Source: Candidatus Omnitrophota bacterium (GTDB lineage Bacteria > Omnitrophota > Gorgyraeia > Gygaellales > Profunditerraquicolaceae). Taken from it: a DNA stretch of 46,041 nt. Under the pieces are notes generated by a model. The model was not told the DNA's origin and searched no databases. It worked only from the letters and a program-made list of their open reading frames with translations. Both the position numbers and the translations under genes were made by a program. Position 1 is the stretch's first letter. Each line of letters opens with the position of its first letter. The stretch spans positions 1-46,041 of the forward strand of contig JAMWCL010000006.1 in the NCBI GenBank assembly GCA_023819035.1, in the 5' to 3' direction. Positions 27,163 through 34,986 of this stretch are shown in pieces.

Positions 27163-28488
27163 ATGAAAGAAGTTTTTTATGCTGATCTATTTAACCAAGA
27201 CAGATCCCGCTCGTTTAAAGATCTCCCCTTAGCCATAAGGCTCCGTCCTACCTCTCTTGAGGAGTTTGTTGGTCAAGAGCATATCTTAGGCAGAGGGAAG
27301 CTTTTACGTCGGGCAATTGAGGCAGATCGCTTAAACTCCTTGATCCTTTATGGTCCTGCGGGTACAGGAAAAACCTCTTTAGCCTGGTGTATTGCCCATA
27401 AGACAAAGGCATATTATGTCTCGGTAAATGCTACCACCTCCAATGTAGAAGAACTGCGTAAGATTATCCTTCAAGCAAAACAGAGAAAGATACAAACAGG
27501 AAGAAAAACCATCCTTTTTATTGATGAGATCCATCGCTTTAATAAGGCCCAGCAGGATGTATTGATGCCAGATATTGAGGAGGGAAATCCTGTTTTAATT
27601 GGTGCTACGGTGCATAACCCCTTTTTCTCCTTAACCTCCACCTTGCTTTCCCGTTCCTTGGTCTTTGAGTTTAAGCCTTTAAAGGAAGAGGAGATCATAA
27701 GGATTCTTAATCTTGCCTTAAAGGATAAAGAACGGGGATTGGGGAATTTAAAGATAAAGATAAGTAAAAAGGCCTTAAGTTTTTTAGCCAGGGCCTGTGA
27801 AGGAGATGCGCGCCGGGCTTTAAATGCTTTAGAATTGGGGGTCTTAACCACCCCTAAATCTAAAGATGGTTTTATTAACTTTGATTTAAAGGTAGTCTCA
27901 GAATCGATCCAGAAAAAACCTGTTTTGTATGATAAGGATGAGGACGCCCATTATGATACTGCCTCTGCCTTTATTAAATCCCTACGGGGTTCGGATCCTG
28001 ATGCGGCTTTATATTGGATGGCTAAGATGCTTTATGCTGGAGAGGATCCGCGTTTTATTGCCCGCAGGCTCTGTATCTGTGCTGCGGAAGATGTAGGTAA
28101 TGCTGATCCCTTAGCCTTAGTCTTAGCCAATGCTGCTTATCAGATCTCAGAGTTTGTGGGTATGCCTGAGGCACGGATTGTTTTGGCTCAGGCGGTTATC
28201 TATATTGCCTGCGCACCTAAATCTAATACTGCTTATTTAGCCATCGAGAAAGCCTACCAGGATATTCAAAAGCATAAACTGCAAGCGGTTCCTGAGCATC
28301 TTAAGGATGCCCACTTAGATAAAGAGCGATTAGGCCATGGTAGGGGTTATAAGTACCCCCATGATTATCCTGACCATTATGTAAAACAGATCTATCTTTC
28401 TAAAAAGGTTAAATACTATGAGCCCACTAATATAGGTTATGAAGCAAGGATAAAACAACGTCTGGAAAAAATACGGGGTAGCTCTTAA
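27163..28488 (+). CDS. rarA: Replication-associated recombination protein RarA (MgsA)
   Basis: RarA is an AAA+ ATPase related to clamp loaders that acts at stalled replication forks and ssDNA gaps. The 441-residue product has LAIRLRPTSLEEFVGQEHIL, Walker A LYGPAGTGKTSLAW, Walker B ILFIDEIHRFNKAQQDVLMP, sensor 1 GATVHNPFFSLTSTLLSRS, sensor 2 CEGDARRALNALEL and the family C-terminus AAEDVGNADPLAL, HLKDAHLDKERLGHGRGY, YKYPHDYPDHYV. It starts 10 bp after the 6S T-tract and may be expressed by read-through. Confidence 0.93.
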   Translation: MKEVFYADLFNQDRSRSFKDLPLAIRLRPTSLEEFVGQEHILGRGKLLRRAIEADRLNSLILYGPAGTGKTSLAWCIAHKTKAYYVSVNATTSNVEELRKIILQAKQRKIQTGRKTILFIDEIHRFNKAQQDVLMPDIEEGNPVLIGATVHNPFFSLTSTLLSRSLVFEFKPLKEEEIIRILNLALKDKERGLGNLKIKISKKALSFLARACEGDARRALNALELGVLTTPKSKDGFINFDLKVVSESIQKKPVLYDKDEDAHYDTASAFIKSLRGSDPDAALYWMAKMLYAGEDPRFIARRLCICAAEDVGNADPLALVLANAAYQISEFVGMPEARIVLAQAVIYIACAPKSNTAYLAIEKAYQDIQKHKLQAVPEHLKDAHLDKERLGHGRGYKYPHDYPDHYVKQIYLSKKVKYYEPTNIGYEARIKQRLEKIRGSS

Positions 28489-28608
28489 TCTAAAGGAGAA
28501 CCTTTTCTTAAGAATAATCCAGACGGATCGTATCTATTCTTTTAAGCCTTCGATCTATTTAAGTAAAAAAGAGGGATTTAAGTTTTTTAAGATTTGATTT
28601 TTTTTCAA

Positions 28609-28614
28609 TATAAT
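28609..28614 (+). promoter_or_regulatory. -10 element of a probable promoter upstream of the RNase HII-like gene
   Basis: A perfect TATAAT lies 31 bp before the ATG at 28645 in a 156-bp gap that otherwise holds no gene. The -35 is weak (TTTAAG or TTGATT at non-ideal spacing). A GGGAAAG stretch serves as Shine-Dalgarno. Confidence 0.4.
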
Positions 28615-28644
28615 GTAAAATAGTTATAAAAGGGAAAGATTAAG

Positions 28645-29514
28645 ATGCTTGTAGTAGGGATAGATGAGAATGGATTAGGACCCATCTTAGGTCCTTTGGT
28701 CGTTACGGCAAGTTTGGTAGAAGCCAAAGACCCCGAGAGACTTTCAAAAGGAAGTTTAAAAGAAAGTAAAAAGATCTGTGGTTTTGGAAGAATGAAGGAA
28801 TGTGAGAGAATTGTTCTTTCTTTTTATAAATTACTTTATAATTCTATACCTTCTAATACCCTGGAATTCTTATCCAATATTCTTATCCAGAAGGATAGAT
28901 GTTCCCTCCCTTTTTTACATTGCATCTGTGACCTTCAGATTCCATCTTGGATGAACTCAGGGATTAATAACCAAATCGCTCAGAATTATTTGCAGGAGAT
29001 AGATGCGAGCATAAAGGAGATAAAAAGTATAGCGATCTGTCCTGGTAAATTTAATCAGAGATTAAAATATGTCTCGGGCAAATTGCATTTAAATTATTTA
29101 CTTTTTGAAGATCTTTTTTCATACTTTAAAGAAAATTATAAAGATGAGATCTTATTTCTCTGTGGAAGAAATGGAAGAACGAAAAATTATCAAAAATTTT
29201 TTAATCTCTTTTCACCTATTTTCAATTATGAAACGAAAGATGAGATCGGTTATTATTTTTGTGATGGTCAAAAGGTAAGATTTATTACAGATGGGGATGC
29301 GAGGTATTTTCCTATAACAATTTCTTCAATATTTGGTAAATATATAAGAGAACTTTTTATAAGGAGAATGAACGAATTTTTTAAATCTAAAATCCCTGCC
29401 CTTCTTTATTGTAGTGGATATCGAGATAAGAAAACAAGACAATTTATAAAAGAGACAGCGGATTTAAGAAATGAACTTAATATTCCGGAAGAATGTTTTT
29501 TGAGAGAAAGATAA
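28645..29514 (+). CDS. Divergent RNase HII-like protein
   Basis: The 289-residue product shares two RNase HII hallmarks. One is the N-terminal GIDENGLGPILGPLVV (family GIDExGrGPlaGPvv; D7, E8) with ESKK downstream. The other is GDARYFPITISSIFGKYIRE near residues 217-235 (family GDxxxPxIxAASIxAKvxR). Between them, where the second catalytic aspartate normally sits in a DG motif, this protein has FLCGRNGR, so that acidic residue seems lost. It is also about 80 residues longer than RNase HII. It may be an RNase H-fold protein with altered activity or another metal ligand. It is 10 bp before metV, perhaps co-transcribed. Confidence 0.6.
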   Translation: MLVVGIDENGLGPILGPLVVTASLVEAKDPERLSKGSLKESKKICGFGRMKECERIVLSFYKLLYNSIPSNTLEFLSNILIQKDRCSLPFLHCICDLQIPSWMNSGINNQIAQNYLQEIDASIKEIKSIAICPGKFNQRLKYVSGKLHLNYLLFEDLFSYFKENYKDEILFLCGRNGRTKNYQKFFNLFSPIFNYETKDEIGYYFCDGQKVRFITDGDARYFPITISSIFGKYIRELFIRRMNEFFKSKIPALLYCSGYRDKKTRQFIKETADLRNELNIPEECFLRER

Positions 29515-29524
29515 AAAAGAAAAG

Positions 29525-30187
29525 ATGATTATTACTGAACAGAAACCCTTGGAAGAGATCTTAGAGGATTTAAAGCAGTACAAAAGGATATTTTTGGTAG
29601 GATGCGGTGAGTGTGCTACTCTCTGTAAGAGCGGAGGGGAACCAGAGCTTAAAAAGATAAAAGAAGAATTAGAAAAGGAAGGCAAGATCATTGTGGGTAG
29701 CTGCTTACCCAATGCCCCTTGCATTTCCAGTCAGATCAAGACTGAGCTTGCCAGAAATATCCCGGCGTTAAAGAAAGCCGAGGTGATTTTGGTTTTAGCT
29801 TGTGGTTTAGGGGTTCAATCGGTAAAGGAGAATAATAGATTAGCCCTTACAGTTTTGCCGGCATTAAATACATTATTCGCCGGGGTTTTGGATAAAGAGG
29901 GAAACCTTCTTGAGAAATGCTCCTTATGCGGAGAATGTATCTTGGCGCTTACCGCAGGGATCTGTCCTGTTACCCTTTGTGCTAAGGGTCTTTTAAATGG
30001 TCCATGCGGAGGAATGGATAAAGGCAAGTGCGAGGTAGATAAGGAAAAAGATTGTGTCTGGGTTTTAATCTATAACGAACTTCAAAAAACAAAAAAACTC
30101 GACAATCTAAGAAAGACACAAGCACCCAAGGATTTTAAGAGATTAATTAAACCCCGCAAATTAATCCTAATAGGGAATTGCTCTTAA
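29525..30187 (+). CDS. metV: Methylene-THF reductase C-terminal-domain protein (MetV-like)
   Basis: MetV-type proteins are cysteine-rich partners of MetF in the methyl branch of C1 metabolism of acetogens and relatives. The 220-residue product has FLVGCGECATLCKSGGEPEL, GSCLPNAPC, a second cysteine set CSLCGECILALTAGICPVTLC and the family end GPCGGMDKGKCEVDKEKDCVW. The cysteines probably bind Fe-S clusters or zinc. No metF lies in this window, so the partner must be elsewhere. The 5-formyl-THF cyclo-ligase gene follows, consistent with a folate C1 role. Confidence 0.8.
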   Translation: MIITEQKPLEEILEDLKQYKRIFLVGCGECATLCKSGGEPELKKIKEELEKEGKIIVGSCLPNAPCISSQIKTELARNIPALKKAEVILVLACGLGVQSVKENNRLALTVLPALNTLFAGVLDKEGNLLEKCSLCGECILALTAGICPVTLCAKGLLNGPCGGMDKGKCEVDKEKDCVWVLIYNELQKTKKLDNLRKTQAPKDFKRLIKPRKLILIGNCS

Positions 30188-30236
30188 GCATTTTTTAAAG
30201 GACGGTTGGCATTAGGGACTAAAGATCTTCTTGGTA

Positions 30237-30776
30237 ATGTTGACAAAGGAGAAAATCCGCAGTATAATGCTTTTAAGATTAAAAAAACAGAAGGAGGAGA
30301 TCCGAAAACAGAGAAGCAGACTGATTAAAAGAAAGCTTTTTAGAACAAAGGAGTTCATTAAAGCAAAGACGATAATGTTTTATATTTCATTTGGTGGCGA
30401 GGTGGAGACAGCGGAGATGATTAAACAAGCCTTTAGGCTAGGTAAGACGGTAGTCGTGCCTGTTTGCGAAAAAAGAACAATCAGGCCATGTATATTAGAG
30501 AAAAACTCAAGTTTTAAAAAAGGCCGTTATGGAATATATGAACCCGTAAAGAAAGAATTTATTGAGCCAGAAAAAATAGAGCTTGTTTTGGTTCCGGGTT
30601 TGGCCTTTGATAAGCATGGTAATCGTTTAGGTCGGGGTAAAGGCTACTACGACCGTTTCTTAAAAAAACTTTCCGCAAATACCGTCTCCATTGGCCTGGC
30701 CTATAATTTTCAGATCTTAAACCGCCTTCCTGCCACCCCTTTAGATGTAAAGGTGCAGAAGATTATTTTCGCTTAA
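30237..30776 (+). CDS. fthC: 5-formyltetrahydrofolate cyclo-ligase
   Basis: The enzyme converts 5-formyl-THF to 5,10-methenyl-THF with ATP. The 179-residue product has the N-terminal helix of the family (KEKIRSIMLLRLKKQKEEIR), IMFYISFGGEVET, VLVPGLAFDKHGNRLGRGKG and YYDRFL, the nucleotide-binding loop. The ATG 30237 is preferred to the track's TTG 30231; neither has a good Shine-Dalgarno. The gene family (ygfA in E. coli) is often next to 6S RNA; here the 6S RNA is about 3 kb upstream. Confidence 0.92.
   Translation: MLTKEKIRSIMLLRLKKQKEEIRKQRSRLIKRKLFRTKEFIKAKTIMFYISFGGEVETAEMIKQAFRLGKTVVVPVCEKRTIRPCILEKNSSFKKGRYGIYEPVKKEFIEPEKIELVLVPGLAFDKHGNRLGRGKGYYDRFLKKLSANTVSIGLAYNFQILNRLPATPLDVKVQKIIFA
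30240..30268 (+). promoter_or_regulatory. Consensus promoter sequence inside the 5' end of fthC
   Basis: TTGACA (30240-30245), 17 nt and TATAAT (30263-30268) form a perfect consensus promoter lying within the first ten codons of fthC. A transcript from it would start near 30275, after the fthC start, and could serve rny and ymdB downstream. It may also be coincidence in AT-rich coding DNA. Confidence 0.45.
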
Positions 30777-30826
30777 CTAAAAATATCTTTATAGCTTTAC
30801 AATGATAAAAGGAGGTCGAGTAATCT

Positions 30827-32380
30827 ATGTTTAATATAATTATCCTTATACTCTTAAGTTTGGTCTCTCTGACTATAGGGTATTTTTTAAGAAGGCATGT
30901 TGCTGAAAAAAAGATTCAAGATGCAGAAACCAAAGCCAGATTAATCCTAGAGCAAGCCAAGAAGGAAGCCCAGGATAGACAGAGGGAGGTAGAGTTAGAG
31001 GCCAAGGACCTTCTTTATAAACTGCGTCAGGAGTTTGAACATGAGACTAAGGATAGAAGAGTGGAATTATCCAATTTAGAGAGGCGTCTTGCGCAGAAGG
31101 AAGAGAGTATTGACCGTCGGCTTGAGCTTTTAGAGAAAAAGGAAAAGGAATTTGAATTAAGGCAAGAAGGATTAAAAAAACAAGAGGAACTCCTTAAGGC
31201 AAAAGAGAATCAACTCCATTTACTTATCGCTGAAGAAAAGGATAGACTTCAGAAGATCTCCTCTTTAACCATAGAGGAGGCAAAACAGATTCTTTTAAAT
31301 CGCCTAAATGAGGAATTAAATAATGAAAAGGCAATCCTCATTAAGAAGCAAGAGGAGGAATTACGGGGTATTGCTGAGAAGAAAGCAAAAGAGATTATTA
31401 GTCTGGCTATTCAACGCTGTGCGGTTGAACATACCGTGGAGTCAACTATAAGTGTAGTCAGCCTTCCTAATGATGAGATGAAAGGGAGGGTTATTGGAAG
31501 GGAGGGGAGAAATATCCGTGCTTTAGAAATGGCTACGGGTGTAGATGTAATTATCGATGACACTCCGGGAGCAGTAACCTTATCTAGTTTTGATACGATT
31601 CGCAGAGAGATCGCCCGGATAAGCTTAGAAAGGCTTATTGCTGATGGCAGGATTCATCCGGGCAGGATCGAGGAGGTGGTAGAAAAGACCAAGAAGCAAA
31701 TGGAAGAATGGATTCGCGAGGAAGGAGAGCGCGCTGCCTTTGAGACAGGGGTTAATAGTTTACATCCGGAGTTAATAAAACTCTTAGGTCGCCTAAAATA
31801 TCGCACCAGTTATGGTCAAAATGTCTTACAGCATTCTAAGGAAGTGGCCTTTCTTTTAGGAGCGATGGCTTCTGAGTTAGGTTTAGATTTTAGATTAGCA
31901 CGGCGAATCGGGCTTTTACATGATATTGGTAAGGCCTTAGATTATCAGATGGAAGGCACGCACGCGAAGTTAGGTGCAGACTTAGCCAGAAAATATGGCG
32001 AATCTACCGAGGTAGTAAATGCCCTAGAAGCACATCATGAAGAGAGTACCCCTCAGAGTATATATGCAGTTTTAGCCATGGCAGCAGATGCGATCAGCGC
32101 TACTCGACCGGGAGCAAGACGCGAAACCTTAGAGACTTACATCAAAAGATTAGAGAAACTTGAGGCGATCGCTAATCTTTTTAAAGGGGTGGAAAAGGCC
32201 TTTGCTATTCAGGCAGGAAGGGAGATAAGGGTGATTGTTCAGCCGGAGAAGATCTCAGATAGCGATGCGGTTAATCTTGCGCGGGATATCCGCAAGAAGA
32301 TCGAAGAGGATATGGAGTATCCCGGTCAGATAAAGGTTACGGTGATCCGGGAAACCAGGGTAATTGAATACGCCAAATAA
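30827..32380 (+). CDS. rny: Ribonuclease Y
   Basis: RNase Y is a membrane-anchored endoribonuclease initiating mRNA decay. The 517-residue product has an N-terminal membrane helix (FNIIILILLSLVSLTIGYFL), a long charged coiled coil to about residue 200, a KH domain (GRVIGREGRNIRALEMATGV), and an HD domain (HSKEVAFLLGAMA, RIGLLHDIGKA, EAHHEE), ending in RDIRKKIEEDMEYPGQIKVTV. A strong Shine-Dalgarno AAAGGAGG precedes the ATG. ymdB follows 8 bp later, the usual partner order. Confidence 0.95.
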   Translation: MFNIIILILLSLVSLTIGYFLRRHVAEKKIQDAETKARLILEQAKKEAQDRQREVELEAKDLLYKLRQEFEHETKDRRVELSNLERRLAQKEESIDRRLELLEKKEKEFELRQEGLKKQEELLKAKENQLHLLIAEEKDRLQKISSLTIEEAKQILLNRLNEELNNEKAILIKKQEEELRGIAEKKAKEIISLAIQRCAVEHTVESTISVVSLPNDEMKGRVIGREGRNIRALEMATGVDVIIDDTPGAVTLSSFDTIRREIARISLERLIADGRIHPGRIEEVVEKTKKQMEEWIREEGERAAFETGVNSLHPELIKLLGRLKYRTSYGQNVLQHSKEVAFLLGAMASELGLDFRLARRIGLLHDIGKALDYQMEGTHAKLGADLARKYGESTEVVNALEAHHEESTPQSIYAVLAMAADAISATRPGARRETLETYIKRLEKLEAIANLFKGVEKAFAIQAGREIRVIVQPEKISDSDAVNLARDIRKKIEEDMEYPGQIKVTVIRETRVIEYAK

Positions 32381-32388
32381 TTAAAAAG

Positions 32389-33171
32389 ATGAAGGTACTT
32401 TTTATAGGAGATATAGTGGGTAGCCCAGGTAGGGAAGCAGTGAAGATAATCCTTCCGGATTTAAAAAAGGAATTTAATTTAGATTTTGTAATTGCTAATG
32501 CGGAGAATTCTGCCGGTGGCTCAGGGATTACCCCGCAGGTGGCTGAGGAATTATTTAGTATGGGGATAGCGGTCTTAACCTCGGGAGATCATATCTGGAA
32601 GAAAAAAGAGATCTTTCAGATAATTAATCAGGAAGAGCGGATCTTAAGACCATTGAATCTTTCTCCCCATGTTCCCGGAAGGGGCCTGGGGATATTTAAG
32701 ACTGAAGAGGGCAAGAAGATAGGTGTGATTAATCTTCAGGGAAGGGTTTTTATGGAGCCGATAGATTGCCCCTTTAGAGCGGTGCGTCAGGCTCAGGAGA
32801 TACTGGGTTCAGAGACAAGGATTATTATTGTGGATATCCATGCGGAGGCAACCTCAGAAAAGGTTGCTCTGGGTTGGTATCTGGACGGAAAGGTCAGTGC
32901 TGTCTTAGGTACCCACACCCATATTCAGACCGCGGATGAGAGGATCTTACCCCAGGGGACCGCCTATATTACAGATGTAGGGATGACCGGAGCGTTGAAC
33001 TCCGTAATTGGCAGAAGGATCGAGGATGTTTTGGAGAGATTCCTCAGTGGGCTTCCTGTGCGTTTTGAGGTGGCTAAAGAAGATCTTCAACTTCAAGGGG
33101 TAATCTTAAATATTGATAACCACACAGGTAAAGCAATCTCTATCTCTCGGATCCAAAGAAAGATAAGATGA
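32389..33171 (+). CDS. ymdB: YmdB-type metallophosphoesterase
   Basis: The 260-residue product belongs to the TIGR00282/YmdB family, di-metal phosphodiesterases acting on 2',3'-cyclic nucleotides. Metal-ligand motifs are visible: FIGDIVGSPGR, IANAENSAGGSGIT, LTSGDHIWKKKEI, VDIHAEATSEKVA and GTHTHIQTADERILP. It lies directly after rny, as in Firmicutes and many other phyla, which suggests joint roles in RNA turnover. Its stop overlaps the next ATG (ATGA). Confidence 0.92.
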   Translation: MKVLFIGDIVGSPGREAVKIILPDLKKEFNLDFVIANAENSAGGSGITPQVAEELFSMGIAVLTSGDHIWKKKEIFQIINQEERILRPLNLSPHVPGRGLGIFKTEEGKKIGVINLQGRVFMEPIDCPFRAVRQAQEILGSETRIIIVDIHAEATSEKVALGWYLDGKVSAVLGTHTHIQTADERILPQGTAYITDVGMTGALNSVIGRRIEDVLERFLSGLPVRFEVAKEDLQLQGVILNIDNHTGKAISISRIQRKIR

Positions 33172-34970
33172 GAAGGTTGTTTCTCTTTTATCTTTTTTTT
33201 AGTTTAGTTACTTTACGTTCAGGATTAGCCAAGGAATTAGAATTTAACCTGGATATAAACTCAAGCACTATTGTCTTACCTAAAATCTTCAGACCTAATT
33301 TAGACTTAAGTGGAGGCGGTTATCATTCCCAGGCCTGGTGGCCTCAGAATTTAGCTTCCCCGCAGGTTCTAGAAATCTGGGAGAAAGAGATTGGCTTTTC
33401 GGGTATCTATCGAATCCAGTTTAATCTTTGGCAGATAAATCAATTGGCTAAAGATAAAGAACTGCAAGACAGATTATTGGGTAGTTACGAGGCAATATTA
33501 AAAAAGATAACTGATTCCGGAGGGGTTGTCATCCTTAATTTATTTGGCACACCCGCCGGCTTAGGAAGGGTTTTGGATAAAAGGAGTGTAACCTGGGATT
33601 TAAAGGCATTTAAGGAATTTGTAAAATATTTTATGCGTATTTTTAGTTGTGAAAAAAAATACAATGTGTGGTATGAGGTTTGGACTGCACCTGACCTGGA
33701 GGAGTTTTTTTTAGGCAGGACTCAGGATTATCTTAATCTTTATCGGATGATTGCTGAGGCAGCAAAGGAATTAGAACAGGAAACAAAGATAAATATTCCT
33801 GTAGGTGGGCCTTCGGTAAGTTGGTGGTTTCAAAATCTGGAAGGTAACAACATCCTTAATCCAGAAAGAAGTCTTATTTATGAGCTTATTCAATTTTGTT
33901 ATCGCCATCAGCTTCCTTTAGATTTTATAAGCTGGCACGCCTATACTACTGATCCGCAGGCGGAAAAGGAATTAACTATATATGATAAAAACGTAGCGAG
34001 TCTAATAAAAGACTGGTTAACTTATTTTAATTTTGATAAAAATACCTGCCTCATCATAGATGAATGGAATTATGACCGCGATGCCAATTTATTACCTGAG
34101 CGTGCTGAATATGCAAATATTACCGCAAGCTATATTCCTGCGAGAATAAGAAATATGTATGAAGCAGGGCTAGATTATCAGCTTTATTTTTCTTTAGAGG
34201 ATTTTGATAAAAATCCCGAAGGGGTGGTAAGAAACACAGGGCTCTTCCGATTTGAACCAGAAGGTACCTCCGATAAACCAGCTCCTAAGTCCACATATAA
34301 TATCTTTAAGATCTTAGCCAGCTTAGGCAATGATTTATTTGTATCTTCCTTAAAATTTAATGATGACTTCTTAGGTATAATCGCTGTCAGGTCTGCTGAC
34401 CAGATTAATCTTCTTATTTATAACTATATTGACCCAGATATCCTGATAAATTATATCTCAAGAAACCTCCCCCTCTTAAACAATGCGGAGAAAAGATCAG
34501 TGATTAATCTTATAAAGAATAAAGACCTTGCTTTGCTTAAAGAAAATAAGCTTAACCTGGAGAATCTTCACCTAACTACGAAGGTAAAAAACCTTTTAAA
34601 GAAGGCCTTAGATTTAGATAATAAGGCAAAGCGCTTTAGTAAGGAGAGTCGTATTTTAAAGATAAATATTAAAAACCTTAAGGAAGATTATCTTTATCAG
34701 AGATATGTGATTGAGGATAAAGGAACTAACCTTTTACCCGTAGAGGAAAAAAGATTGGAGAAACTTGACTTATTCTCACAGAGCCTCGAGATTAAGCCCT
34801 ATTCGGTGCAGTTTCTCCTCATAAAGAAAAAACCCGCGGAGCCCGAGGTTACCTTAGAAGAATCTACTGAGGAAATAAAGTCAGAGAAAGATGAGATTAA
34901 AGAATCCTTACCTCAAAAGACTTCACCAGAGTTATCCGTAAAACCGGAAATAGAACCTGAACCTAAATAG
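33168..34970 (+). CDS. Exported GH39-like protein with altered catalytic site
   Basis: The 600-residue product has a signal peptide (LFLFYLFFSLVTLRSG) and a TIM-barrel-like body resembling GH39 glycosidases: an early GGYHSQAWWPQ, IYRIQFNLWQI, the strand KYNVWYEVWTAPDLEEFF, ISWHAYTTDP and LIIDEWNYDRD. In GH39 the acid/base Glu sits in an N-E-P motif; here residues 173-175 read T-A-P, while the nucleophile Glu is kept (IDEWN, E299). A charged, proline- and glutamate-rich tail (EPEVTLEESTEEIK...EPEPK) ends the protein. It may bind rather than cleave glycans, or use another acid. It is coupled to ymdB by ATGA; a functional link is unclear. Confidence 0.65.
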   Translation: MRRLFLFYLFFSLVTLRSGLAKELEFNLDINSSTIVLPKIFRPNLDLSGGGYHSQAWWPQNLASPQVLEIWEKEIGFSGIYRIQFNLWQINQLAKDKELQDRLLGSYEAILKKITDSGGVVILNLFGTPAGLGRVLDKRSVTWDLKAFKEFVKYFMRIFSCEKKYNVWYEVWTAPDLEEFFLGRTQDYLNLYRMIAEAAKELEQETKINIPVGGPSVSWWFQNLEGNNILNPERSLIYELIQFCYRHQLPLDFISWHAYTTDPQAEKELTIYDKNVASLIKDWLTYFNFDKNTCLIIDEWNYDRDANLLPERAEYANITASYIPARIRNMYEAGLDYQLYFSLEDFDKNPEGVVRNTGLFRFEPEGTSDKPAPKSTYNIFKILASLGNDLFVSSLKFNDDFLGIIAVRSADQINLLIYNYIDPDILINYISRNLPLLNNAEKRSVINLIKNKDLALLKENKLNLENLHLTTKVKNLLKKALDLDNKAKRFSKESRILKINIKNLKEDYLYQRYVIEDKGTNLLPVEEKRLEKLDLFSQSLEIKPYSVQFLLIKKKPAEPEVTLEESTEEIKSEKDEIKESLPQKTSPELSVKPEIEPEPK

Positions 34971-34986
34971 GAGCCTTTGCTAAAAA

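Noticed and set aside
27471-27851. Minus-strand 126-codon ORF opposite rarA
   Set aside because: It is a shadow of rarA, without a recognisable product or ribosome-binding site.
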